A model generated the notes under the pieces. The model worked only from the letters and a program-made list of their open reading frames with translations. It had not been told where the DNA came from and ran no database searches. Positions 1 through 7,689 of a stretch of DNA of 10,686 nt are shown one piece after another. Source of the DNA: Spongospora subterranea (Eukaryota; Endomyxa; Phytomyxea; Plasmodiophorida; Plasmodiophoridae); contig OUQQ01000663.1 in NCBI GenBank assembly GCA_900404475.1, forward strand, positions 1 to 10,686, in the 5' to 3' direction. The position numbers were made by a program, and so were the translations under genes. Each line of letters opens with the position of its first letter. Within the stretch, counting starts at the first letter, position 1.

Positions 1-1
1 C

Positions 2-469
2 ATGAGTGCTACAGCATCGGTAATGGAGCCAACAAACCGTTCTGAGATCGGTTCAGGTCGCAGGCGAGGACGCGGACGAGGTCACGGACGCGGGCAAGGA
101 GTGTCTCGAGCTGGAACTGCTCAAAACCGGCCTTCTCAAGGATGGAGCATTAATGTTCCAGGTGAAGTTCCTATTGTTCTTCAGGACGAGTACACTGATA
201 ATACCATTGGAGAACGATCGCGTTTGTTTTGCCTGAAGGCAATGGAGAGACTGGGAGACCAACTTCGGATGAAGGGTCTGCAATCAACTCGTGTGGGGAT
301 TACGATCCTTCTGGTTAATGATGTGCTGACGCAATGTTTGCATTGGCTACAAGATTATGTGCGTCTTCATGACGTCGGCAATGCACCAGAATTGTCCATG
401 TCATCCATTGTTCTCAGGCAAAACAAACGCGATCGTTCTCCAATGGTATTATCAGTGTACTCGTCCTGA
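2..469 (+). CDS. Unrecognised ORF with Arg/Gly-rich N-terminus, probably a broken gene end
   Basis: The frame opens with an ATG at the window edge and runs 155 codons; the true start may lie outside the window. Residues about 18-33 form an RG-rich stretch (repeated R-G-R-G), as seen in RNA-binding proteins and in some retroelement Gag proteins. The remainder is mixed and shows no domain I recognise. The last ~18 codons (from 414) are read through an inverted copy of codons further upstream in the same frame, so the natural C-terminus is lost and the present one is chimeric. The frame ends 26 bp before a gypsy LTR. It could be a host gene disrupted by rearrangement or part of another mobile element. 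The function is unknown, and coding status is inferred only from the open length and the biased N-terminus. Confidence 0.35.
   Translation: MSATASVMEPTNRSEIGSGRRRGRGRGHGRGQGVSRAGTAQNRPSQGWSINVPGEVPIVLQDEYTDNTIGERSRLFCLKAMERLGDQLRMKGLQSTRVGITILLVNDVLTQCLHWLQDYVRLHDVGNAPELSMSSIVLRQNKRDRSPMVLSVYSS
156..236 (+). repeat. Inverted repeat arm 1 (81 bp), partner at 414-494
   Basis: Bases 156-236 are the exact reverse complement of 414-494 (81 of 81 by eye). Three mismatched bases and then a further 7-bp match follow on the spacer side. The arm lies inside the reading frame starting at 2. The spacer between the arms is 177 bp. Confidence 0.93.
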
Positions 470-494
470 AGAACAATAGGAACTTCACCTGGAA
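414..494 (-). repeat. Inverted repeat arm 2 (81 bp), abuts the gypsy LTR
   Basis: This is the exact reverse complement of 156-236. Its outer end (…CCTGGAA at 488-494) stops at the base before the LTR terminal dinucleotide at 495, so the duplication and the element share a breakpoint. In arm 1 the corresponding continuation is different, unique sequence. Confidence 0.93.
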
Positions 495-647
495 TGTTAC
501 GGACACCCGGACACAGGAACAGGAAATGCTGATGACAATCAACAGACCAGCACAGAGCTACTCTTTATTAGAGATAATCCGGAATGACCTAGCCCCAGAC
601 TCCGCACGCCGTAACTGACAGGAATATTGCCTGAAATGTTCCTGACA
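495..647 (-). mobile_element. 3' LTR of a Ty3/gypsy chromovirus-type element
   Basis: Read on the minus strand the LTR begins TGTCAGGAACATT and ends CCGTAACA, giving the TG…CA termini of LTRs and a length of 153 bp. It follows directly a polypurine tract and the end of a gypsy integrase with chromodomain, as expected for the 3' LTR. An AATAAA polyadenylation-type hexamer sits at 564-569 (minus). No second LTR copy is visible in the window, so the boundary rests on the terminal dinucleotides and the neighbouring polypurine tract, not on an LTR pair. Confidence 0.72.
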
Positions 648-650
648 TTA

Positions 651-663
651 TCTCCCCTTTTGT
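651..663 (-). other. Polypurine tract of the gypsy element
   Basis: The minus strand reads ACAAAAGGGGAGA, followed by TAA and then the LTR start TGTCAGG. In LTR retrotransposons a purine tract beside the 3' LTR primes plus-strand DNA synthesis. Position and composition fit this role. Confidence 0.75.
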
Positions 664-716
664 TTGCTTTTCTTGTCCCGTAAAGGTCCCGGCTTATTGG
701 GTTGAATCTTAATTGA

Positions 717-1490
717 TCATGTTGTTGATAAAGTATGAGATGTAATGGGGTACATGTGCCGCTTGTGGCATTCCAGGACATGTTCCTTTGATGCATCTGT
801 TGCCCCTAAAGTTCGAGCTGGCTCCCAAGACCGGTCTGACGAGGAATAACCCTTCCAATGAAGTAAGTACTGTAGCTGGCCCCTGAATACTCTCGAGTCT
901 AACACTTGCTCAACCTCGAACAACGTTGCATGGTCGTCGTCAGTGTGGATTGGCCCGGGTGGTGGGACTACGCGACCAGGAAAATCATCAGGGACGAATG
1001 GCTCCTGTTGCGATACATGGAACACATTGTGAATACGGCATGTAGGTGGCAAACGTAACTCATATGTAACTGGATTTACGACACGAACAACTTCAAAAGG
1101 ACCCAATAATTTGTTCTCTAGTTTGCTACAAGGTCGAAGCGTTGCAATCTCTCCTCGCCTCAGCCATACGCGACTTCCAATTTGGAATCCAGGTAGGTCC
1201 TGACGTGAACTATCTGCATGTTTCTTCATAGTTGCAACTGCTTGTCGTAGTTGGTGTTGCAGGAACTTCCGAATACTCGACAAGTGGTTTGCTCTCTCGT
1301 CAGCTTGGGGTACTGCTGGTGGTACTGCACTCAGGCTTTCGTCACAACGAGGATGAAAACCATAATTTGCATAAAACGGAGTCCTCTTTTTTGAACTGTG
1401 TTCAGCATATTATATGCGATGCATCATTGTCAAATTTATGTATCCATCATGATTGCACTCGAGCAACTTTTACGTTCAGCTTGTAGACAC
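717..1490 (-). pseudogene. Ty3/gypsy pol, 3' fragment: integrase C-terminus with GPF module and chromodomain
   Basis: The minus-strand frame is open from 1409 to a stop at 717 (230 residues). It starts with the integrase segment AEHSSKKRTPFYANYGFHPR, typical of chromovirus integrases, then the motif GPFEVV (about 1086-1103), then V-F-H-V-S, then a chromodomain (759-920) with FEVEQVLDSR, the aromatic W of HWKGY and the W of SWEP. Integrase inserts element cDNA into the host genome, and the chromodomain targets it to modified histones. Upstream of 1409 the frame is broken by a stop, but an out-of-frame Q-A-E-R at 1472-1483 probably marks the catalytic Glu (codon 1475-1477). The core with the two catalytic Asp residues, RT and protease are absent. 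Sequence beyond about 1490 is unrelated, so this is a truncated relic. Confidence 0.9.
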
Positions 1491-1499
1491 CGTTTTACG

Positions 1500-1862
1500 A
1501 TGCGACGCACCAGCTGTGGTGCTTAGCACGTGTCCTGACGGTCTCGCAGCCCGCTGCAATCGTTAAAATCGACACGCCATGCCATCCAGTTTGGTGAAAC
1601 AATGCCATGCGAATGGTTTTGCCGTCACCGCGAATGATGGATGCTGTCAACACGGTATGATATCAACTGCAGACAATTACCATATTGAATATCACGCTGT
1701 TTAGCGATGAAATGACAGCATCCATCATTCGTGGTGACGGCAAAACTATTCGCATGGCATTGTTCCACCAAACTGGATGGCATGGCGTGTCGATTTTAAC
1801 GATTGCAGCGGGCTGCGAGACCGTCAGGACACGTGCTAAGCACCACAGCTGGTGCGTCGCAT
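1500..1862. repeat. Large inverted repeat: 150-bp arms (1500-1649, 1713-1862), 63-bp spacer
   Basis: The two arms are reverse complements with three differences by eye, all transitions, about 98% identity. A short weaker match continues outside (CCGTTTT at 1490-1496 against AAAAACGG at 1866-1873). Transcription across it would give a long, nearly perfect hairpin. It contains no transposase I recognise. It could be a foldback or MITE-like element, or a recent inverted duplication of a piece of another repeat. The left end abuts the break in the gypsy integrase. Confidence 0.93.
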
Positions 1863-1924
1863 AGGAAAAACGGATCGGCATCGTCGACACACGAATGGCT
1901 CAGTAGGTGCTGAACCTCCAGTAA

Positions 1925-2128
1925 GGTCAAGCGCTGAAACGCATTCTGGAGAAAACACCAAAACTCTCGGGTCAGATCTGCTCAGACGGAGAGTTAGTTG
2001 AGTCGCGTCATCCAAAACCCATGGTGCTCACCGTCACCAAGAATATTGGCACAGTCAAACGCCTCGGCAAGCAGCTCTATGCTGAAAATCGTAATTCCAT
2101 AATCGGCCTCTTCAAACACTCATGCTGA
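1925..2128 (+). other. Short coding-like patch, 67 codons, unrecognised
   Basis: This frame is open between two stops and has no early ATG. It has a balanced composition with Lys-rich stretches (for example KPMVLTVTKN and KRLGKQLYAENRN), so it may be an exon or transposon remnant. It begins 62 bp right of the large inverted repeat. No family is recognised and it may be chance. Confidence 0.15.
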
Positions 2129-2960
2129 AGAAGGCGATGATGCAGCTCACACTGGGCACAATTAAAACGATCAAGAAAAAATGAACCGACACGGGTTTAT
2201 TGGGTCATGGTAGACACAACCTCAAGTTTATAGGTAAATCCGGTTGATCTACCGCCAGTCAAATGACGTCAAAGTCGACTAGATTTCAGCCGATTATTCG
2301 GCCATAACGGACTGATAAAGCCCAGAATGGACAAAAACAGCTCGGCCATAACTGACCGTAGGGAAGCGACCACCCAACCCGGCCCAGGTAGGACCTCAAA
2401 GCAACCAACCCGAACCCGGTTTGCCAACCCGAAACCCAACCACAAACTGCGTAGCGTTCGGTCTTCACGAAGTTTAGGGTTTGGGGGACAGTTCCGACGT
2501 AGAGTATATGGTAATGGTAATAGGGCGTGTCTGATATAACCAAACATGAGTGATGAGTGGGTGTGTCCCACAAAGAAATGAGTTTCCGCCCGCACGACAC
2601 GATTTCCTTCCGTTTTGACCGGTCGATTTCTTAGTCCTTGGCATTGCCCACAACCGGCAACGGTTGAATTGAAGGGCTTCCTGTATTTTGTGTCAACGCT
2701 TACTCTGATTTATGGCGAATGCTGTTTGGATTGATTTTGACGATGTCTTTCGTCTATGGGAATTGCGTTTGATGCTGTTATAAATGTTGAATTTATTGTT
2801 CACGTTTATGTCCAGAAGGTGGTTGATAAGATCATGGAAAAGGAGAAGGTCTGTGAGCTTTACCCAGTCAATCTGTATGGTATAGTATAGTATACACAGG
2901 TTTTCATGAGCCGAAGGCGAAACCAGGTCGCGTAGGGTTGGCTGGCTAGCGGTCAACGAT
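2129..2960. other. No supported gene, apart from the AACCC tract
   Basis: Frames here are short or lie over the AACCC tract. One 44-codon frame (2756-2890, +) begins with ATG and reads like protein (…QKVVDKIMEKEKVCELYP…), but it is too short to assign. Intergenic or decayed repeat DNA is the likely content. Confidence 0.4.
2371..2446. repeat. AACCC-rich low-complexity tract
   Basis: Five AACCC words occur within about 75 bp, interspersed with CCCGG and CCGAA. Shortly upstream the 11-mer TCGGCCATAAC occurs twice (2298-2308 and 2342-2352). The tract opens frames on both strands by avoiding stops, and I treat those as artefacts. The word resembles a short satellite rather than a telomere because the units are not in register. 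Confidence 0.6.
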
Positions 2961-2993
2961 CCATGGTTGTCATCGCACCGATAACAACCATGG
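2961..2993. repeat. Perfect 10-bp inverted repeat, 13-bp loop
   Basis: CCATGGTTGT (2961-2970) is the reverse complement of ACAACCATGG (2984-2993). It could form a small stem-loop. No poly-T or coding context suggests a terminator. Confidence 0.7.
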
Positions 2994-3643
2994 TAGTCGT
3001 ACTCAATAAAGGACTCGAATTTATCACTGATTGAGGGTGTAGAGATAGCTTCCAGATTCGAGTCTTTCTCGCCGTTCTATCGTCGGCGGCGACTATCGTA
3101 GTACCGGAATAGCATTCTAAACCCGAACGCGCATCACAAAGGCCTTTACTGCAAACTATAAAGGGTTATTGCCTTTGATCTACACTATTTCTATAGTGGC
3201 TTTGCCACGTCATGGCCAGAGGCAAGGGCAATCTCGTGTTCAGCACGAGAAACGATATGAAGAATCGATCGGAATATTCGAAACCAGTGGAACAATCGCA
3301 AAAGAGAGCGGGAAAACTGAATCCTAAAGCGGCGTTGGTTCTGAGGTGGCGCAGCGTCAGCGCGAACTAAGTTTCGGATCGCGGGATGGGTGAATCTCTC
3401 TCTTTCTTTTAATACTATCATTTGTTCAAACCTTTTCTTACAACTGGCTACTCCAGTACCTAGGCGTTCCTGCCCATAGAGTATTCTTGGCCAAAAAAAC
3501 ACTACAGGTTCGATATAAATCGATCAGCGTATGAATGAAAGATTCTGCAAGATTGGAGGAGTTGATTTCGACGCAAACGATCATCGGTGTTATCCAAGGT
3601 GGTGTAGAAGCAGATCATATTTAACCAGATATCCCGCCGGACA
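2994..3643. other. No supported gene
   Basis: Only short frames occur, for example a 52-codon Lys/Arg-rich frame beginning MARGKGN at 3212 (+) without a recognisable domain. A six-base stem with four-base loop (CACTAT/ATAGTG) lies near 3183-3198. I see nothing else that can be assigned. Confidence 0.35.
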
Positions 3644-3904
3644 TCAAATACAAAATCGGTTCGCTATGTGGCAATCACACCCTCCGATTTGCAGGAGGTT
3701 TTTCATGTTGAGCACGTCCAGGATATACCACTGAAAGGGCATCCGAGCACATATCTCAAGAGGACGTTTGTCGCCTTGTGGGTCATAAGGTTTAGACCCG
3801 AGTTGGACCAGGATGTGTTTGTATGGCGCTTCCTCAAGTTCGACGAGTGTTTGATGCCCAGTTTCAACATACTCACAGATGTCCACAGATGTCCATGACA
3901 ACAC
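3644..3904 (-). pseudogene. Possible copia protease to pre-integrase relic
   Basis: This minus frame is open for 86 codons. Its last third contains DVLNMKNLLQIGG followed by CHIANRFC, which resembles the stretch after the aspartic protease in Ty1/copia polyproteins (consensus of the type VLHVP-x-NLLSIGxL-x-C-x-I). The part before it (KHILVQLGS, then K-R-P-L-E-I) is compatible with the body of that protease, but the catalytic D-S/T-G is not visible. If correct, this is a fragment of a copia element separate from the one at 4816-8303, and it covers the very region that element lacks. The resemblance is by memory of the family only. An overlapping plus-strand frame (3668-3898) is the main alternative. 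Confidence 0.3.
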
Positions 3905-4439
3905 TGCTCGTGGATCAGAATTTCTACGCTGTGTCGATGGGCCTGTTCAAGCACGGCCGATTGGTCATGTAGGGCCTTACGGTCAGGGGCGGCTGATCAA
4001 GACCAACCGGGTGTACAGCAAGCCTTATATTGGAAATACAGGAGCGTTTTGGACGGATTTCTCGACAAGCTGGTGAGCCCATATGTGATTTAAGTACTCG
4101 ATTCAAGGATTTGTGGGACAAAACACAAATTATTGCCGAACACACGAAGAGACCATCTGTCGTCAATTTGTTGATTCGATTCGTTTGCATTGATGGATCC
4201 TGATTTTTATCAGCACTTGGATCGGAATGGGGTCCGTCAAGTGGCTCAGTTCGAGATAATTACAGACATTGTTAGCGACCTATGTCACGAGAGAGGTTCA
4301 GGCGCGAACTGTGTTGAACAATTTCGAGCAGGAATCGGGAGGTCGAGGGAATTCTAGACCGACGTCCAAGGGGCTTCAGTGTACAGCCGATTCCGGTCCG
4401 ATATATAACCCTGCTCAGGATGCGGGGACGTTCCAATAA
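3895..4439 (+). pseudogene. Coding-like relic in shifting frames, possibly gag-like
   Basis: Four consecutive protein-like segments lie on the plus strand in changing frames: 3895-3972 (MTTLLVDQNFYAVSMGLFKH…), 4021-4203 (…EIQERFGRISRQ… then STRFKDLWDKTQI), 4193-4357 (MDPDFYQHLDRNGVRQVAQF…) and 4293-4439 (…VLNNFEQESGGRGNSRP…). The order N-F-Y, then E-R-F-G, then F-K-D-L-W-D is vaguely like copia-type Gag (UBN2 group), where an N-Y/F-x-x-W segment precedes RF and LWD motifs. No zinc knuckle follows. The pattern suggests one ancient coding sequence hit by several indels, but each piece alone could be chance. Confidence 0.22.
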
Positions 4440-4815
4440 CCCCAGCGTCCCCCTAATAGGCAGATCAAATTTTTGACAACGGTCATCATCATCTGCGGGA
4501 TTGCCCAAGTACGTCGGAGCAGGAGAGACATTGGGCCAAGCGATGATTGGATAAACGATGATGATGGACAATGGACGAAGACGATGTAAATGGCGAGGGC
4601 GATAACCAAGAAATGTGCTCGGGGAACGACAAAGGACGATCAACAAATCGATTGGCTTTATTGTCGAGAGGAGATCGGTGGAGAATGATGGGGGCGAAGG
4701 TGATCGCGGGGCGTTCCCGTCAACACCCATTGCCTTGGGTCGGCGAGATCTGTGACCAAACCGGGACGACATTGTGGTCCAACACACACACAGCCCCCAA
4801 TCAGAGGGTTGAAAA
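4440..4815. other. No supported gene between relics and copia element
   Basis: Both strands carry open frames here (minus from 4787 down to 4272, plus 4571-4843), but neither shows a motif and the two shadow each other. A short CA run (about 4780-4792) lies near the end. Confidence 0.35.
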
Positions 4816-4871
4816 TGTAAAAGATGAAGGGAGAAGGAAGTGATTTATTAGTGTAGAATACTCCTAGTTAA
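4816..4871 (-). repeat. Copia 3' terminal repeat (short LTR)
   Basis: Bases 4816-4849 match 8253-8286 with one difference in 34. On the minus strand the repeat ends CTTTTACA, giving a CA terminus, and after it the two copies diverge at once. The outer limit near 4871 is inferred from a weak match with the TGTTAATAT start of the other copy (TTAACTAGGAGTAT here). A length of about 56 bp is very short for an LTR. Confidence 0.6.
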
Positions 4872-5578
4872 TTCGCTGCCATGACGACAAGCGGGAGAAC
4901 AGTAGAAAATATCTGGTGGGACGTGAAGAGACGGTGGATCAGGTGTCGACTTAACACACCCCCTCGAGATGATGCCGGAACGTGTACGGCACCACAGAAA
5001 TTTAGGCGTCGAGATCGGTTTCTGAGAAAATCGGCAAACCATTGTCTCGGTAGGACAATATTCCAAAGAGATAGTACCGTCGTCGACCCTATCTCTGATG
5101 CATGGAATTTGACGTCGATATGTTTTGTTCTCCTGTCTGTCAAGTTATTGTTAGCCACGCTGAGCGATCCTCGATTGTCGCCTTTAATGAGGATGAAATC
5201 ACTATTGTTCACGACCTGCAATTTCATGAGGAATTGCTTGAGCCATTTCATCTCTCGAGATGCCAGATGTAGTGCCATGTATTCTGATTCCAACGACGAT
5301 TCTGCAGTGGTCTTCTGGCGATGACTTCTCCAAATGACTGGAGCTCCACTGATAACGCAGATAAAGCCTGAGGTAGAACGCCTCAGATCTGGATCACCGG
5401 CGAAATTACTGTCGCTGTAGGCCTCAATCGGTTTGTTGTTAGCAATAAACTCAAGTCCCCATGACGATGTTCCCTTTGAAAAACGTAGTACACGCTTTGC
5501 AGCCGTCCAGTGATCCCTTCCTGGATTCTCCATGAACTGGCATAAAACGTTGACAGGATGAGAACTGTTTAGTAACAA
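4868..5578 (-). pseudogene. Copia RNase H remnant, 3' end of pol
   Basis: This 236-codon minus frame begins in the RT connection (FMENPGRDHWTAAKRVLRF) and contains the copia RNase H signature: EAYSDSNFAGD (first Asp), RRSTSGF, KTTAESSLESEYMAL (Glu), KGDNRGSL (Asp) and TKHIDVKFH (last acidic residue), all four catalytic positions being filled. After TKHIDVKFH the frame leaves the family, and the expected tail (EYCPTETM, KPIS, KFLWCR) appears in a neighbouring frame over 4950-5066, so another indel lies near 5070. RNase H removes RNA from the RNA-DNA hybrid. The stop is 52 bp from the start of the terminal repeat. Confidence 0.9.
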
Positions 5579-6870
5579 TGTAATTTAACGATCCGATGAG
5601 TTTCCTGCTTGGAATATTGGCCATTAACTGCCGCTCAGCTTCTGTTGAAGGCGACATGATCTTCGACAGATACAGACCTGGTTGGTGTGGTGTGTCCACA
5701 GGTTTGATATCGAACATATTGAATTTAGTTAAAAAGGTCGTCGATATAGGTCTGTTGATCAATAAAAATAGTTGTGTTCTCCTCGTCATGATTGATGCGA
5801 ATTCCCAAAACTTTCTCCAGTTTCCCAGATCAGTAATCCCAAAAGCGGTGTGCAACTTGTCCATGATTTGTTGCATTAACACGTCATCGTTGTGTGCAAA
5901 TAACATGTCATCGACATGGAGGGTAAGATATACGACAGTTCCCAAGCTGTTTAGAATGTAGTAGAAACACGAATCAGATTTACCTCGAGTAAAGCCCAGG
6001 ATTTGGACCAGGAAGTCGTTTAATTTCTCATTCCAAATGTGACCCGCTTGCTCAAGGCCATATAGCCCTTTTAAAAGCTTGAGATAAACCCAGGATATTT
6101 CTCGTCTCGATAACCCTCAGGTTGCTCCATGAAAATTGACGCATTGATATCGCCATTGAGAAAAGCGCTCATCACGTCAGCCTGATTGAGTCGCAGTCCC
6201 TTCTGAACAGTAAGTGCCAGAAGCAGGCGTTGCGATTCTGCATGTGCAACTGGTGAGAGCGTCTCGTCAAAATCACCAACGCGTTGGGAAAATCCTCCAA
6301 CCACCAGTCTGGCCTTAAATTTATGAATTTCTCCGCTGGGCAGGGATTTGACGGGTAAAAACCCAACGACAACTAATTGACTTTCGGTTCTTGGGTTTAT
6401 CAGCTGATATCCAGGTCTGACATTTTTGCTGCGTCTCAAATTCAGCATTCTGCCGCCTCCTTCCAGTATCGACCGTATGGAGAATTTACAGCTTCTATGT
6501 ATCTGATCGGAATAGGAATACTGGACGCTTGAATTCCTGAAAAATCCTGTGCAGTCGAGTGACATGCGATGTAGAGATCTCTTGGGTTTGGGGCCCGAGA
6601 GGATCGTCTTAATTTTGGTTCGTCGGGTTGGCTGGCTGAGTCGGTTGGCTGGCTGAGTCGGGTTTGCTGGCTGGCTGCAAAAGAATTGAATCATCTTCAG
6701 GAACTGTGGAAGAATATTATCGTAAATTTCTGCTCCCGCAGGGAGTTCGTTCTCTTTAACGGTCGACAGAAGTGACATCAAGTTCTGGATTTGCCCTGAT
6801 ATTGTACCGGCCCGATCCACTTTCTCATTGAAGCTGAAAGACGATTCGTCAAATTTAGCATCTCGACTAC
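5570..6870 (-). pseudogene. Copia reverse transcriptase remnant with linker
   Basis: The linker starts with SRDAKFDESSF, which normally follows copia integrase, then a Gln/Pro-rich piece made from a 17-bp tandem repeat. RT proper shows HKFKARLVVGGFSQ, DFDETLSPVAHAES, LNQADVMSAFLNGDI (first catalytic Asp) and MEQPEGYRDEKYPG. A frameshift near 6075 moves the rest to another frame, with LLKGLYGLEQAGHIWN, then LHVDDML, where the VDD pair (codons about 5907-5912) forms the catalytic site. Copia RTs usually have YVDD; here the first residue is His. The frame runs to RKLIGSLNYIV and then shifts again near 5580. RT copies element RNA into DNA inside virus-like particles; this copy is inactive. Confidence 0.92.
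6628..6678. repeat. 17-bp tandem repeat in the copia linker
   Basis: TTGGCTGGCTGAGTCGG occurs twice without gap (6628-6644, 6645-6661), followed by a degenerate partial unit. On the minus strand it encodes the Q-P-A-N/Q-P-T stretch before RT. Seventeen is not a multiple of three, so expansion itself shifts the frame. Confidence 0.88.
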
Positions 6871-7689
6871 TTACACTTCTTCGCTGGGTAAAGTCCCAGA
6901 TCTTGTAGCCCTTTTCCGGTGGTCATACCCGATAAAAATTGCTTCGAAAGATCTCGGGGTTAATCGAACTTGATGTCTATTTTGTTGATGCACCCATGAG
7001 CCACATCCAAATGCTCTAACATGATTCAGCGAAGGGACTTTGCCAAACCATTTCTCATATGGAGTCTTGTATTGTAAAGCAGAATGTTGAAAATCGGTTG
7101 TAGATGTAAACGGTGGTCCCAATTGCATCACCCCAAAAATTTTAAGGCAATTTAGCGTGAAATCTGATACATTCCGCTTCCTCCACAATTGTTCAAATTG
7201 GTCGCTCGGCAAATCCCTGCTGTTCGTGATCATAGGAACGGATGTCTGATGAATGATCCCGCTAAGATATTCTTTCATGTCTAGAGACATGTAATCACCG
7301 CCGTTGTCTGTTTGAAAGCATATCAAATGTTCGATTGACAATCCACTGAATCGCGTCGATTCTTGGACAAACAGCTTTGTTGCTTTTTCAAGACGTCGGA
7401 TTTCTTTTCCAGATTATATAAACCCAGATGAATCTTGAGAATTCGTCAATAAACAGACAAAATACTTGGACTTTGAGCTTAAAGCAGTCACCGGAAATGG
7501 GCCGCAGACGTCTGAATATACTCTTTGCAGCACTTTAGTGGCCATACACCTTTGATTGCGCTTTGGGAATCGCCCTCGGGTCATCTTTCCCAAATTACAA
7601 ACTCTTTCAAGGATGTTCGAATAGGTGACATTAACCATTCCTTTCTTGATGAGGCTTTTCAAGGCTTCATAAAGTCGTTCAAATACAGA
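6871..7689 (-). pseudogene. Copia integrase remnant (pre-integrase tail and DDE core)
   Basis: After the Gag junction the frame gives LIKKGMV, then C-N-L-G-K-M-T-R with F-P-K, the tail of the HHCC pre-integrase domain; the His pair is lost. VYSDVCGPFPV carries the first catalytic Asp (codon 7510-7512) and TDNGGDY the second (near 7306). The region holding the catalytic Glu is out of frame: it is read as nonsense from about 7233 to 7086, while the alternative frame shows QQGFAER with the Glu codon at 7205-7207 plus stops. The original frame resumes with TPYEKWFGKVPSLNHVRAFGC, a hallmark of copia integrases. Another shift and a TAA lie near 7411-7440, and TLPSEEV ends at a stop at 6871. Integrase would insert element cDNA; this copy cannot. 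Confidence 0.88.

Noticed and set aside
1663..1890. 75-codon minus-strand frame in the large inverted repeat
   Set aside because: It covers one arm and the spacer, resembles nothing known, and the other arm mirrors it; the repeat structure is the better explanation.
2269..2600. Two overlapping minus-strand frames of about 105 codons
   Set aside because: They lie across the AACCC-rich tract, which lacks stops by composition, and show no motif.
3874..3893. CACAGATGTC repeated twice
   Set aside because: A single 10-bp tandem duplication is common by chance and has no visible role.
4272..4787. 171-codon minus-strand frame left of the copia element
   Set aside because: No recognisable domain or zinc knuckle; a plus-strand frame overlaps it and neither has convincing coding bias.
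4881..5324. 147-codon plus-strand frame
   Set aside because: It is antisense to the clear RNase H coding sequence.
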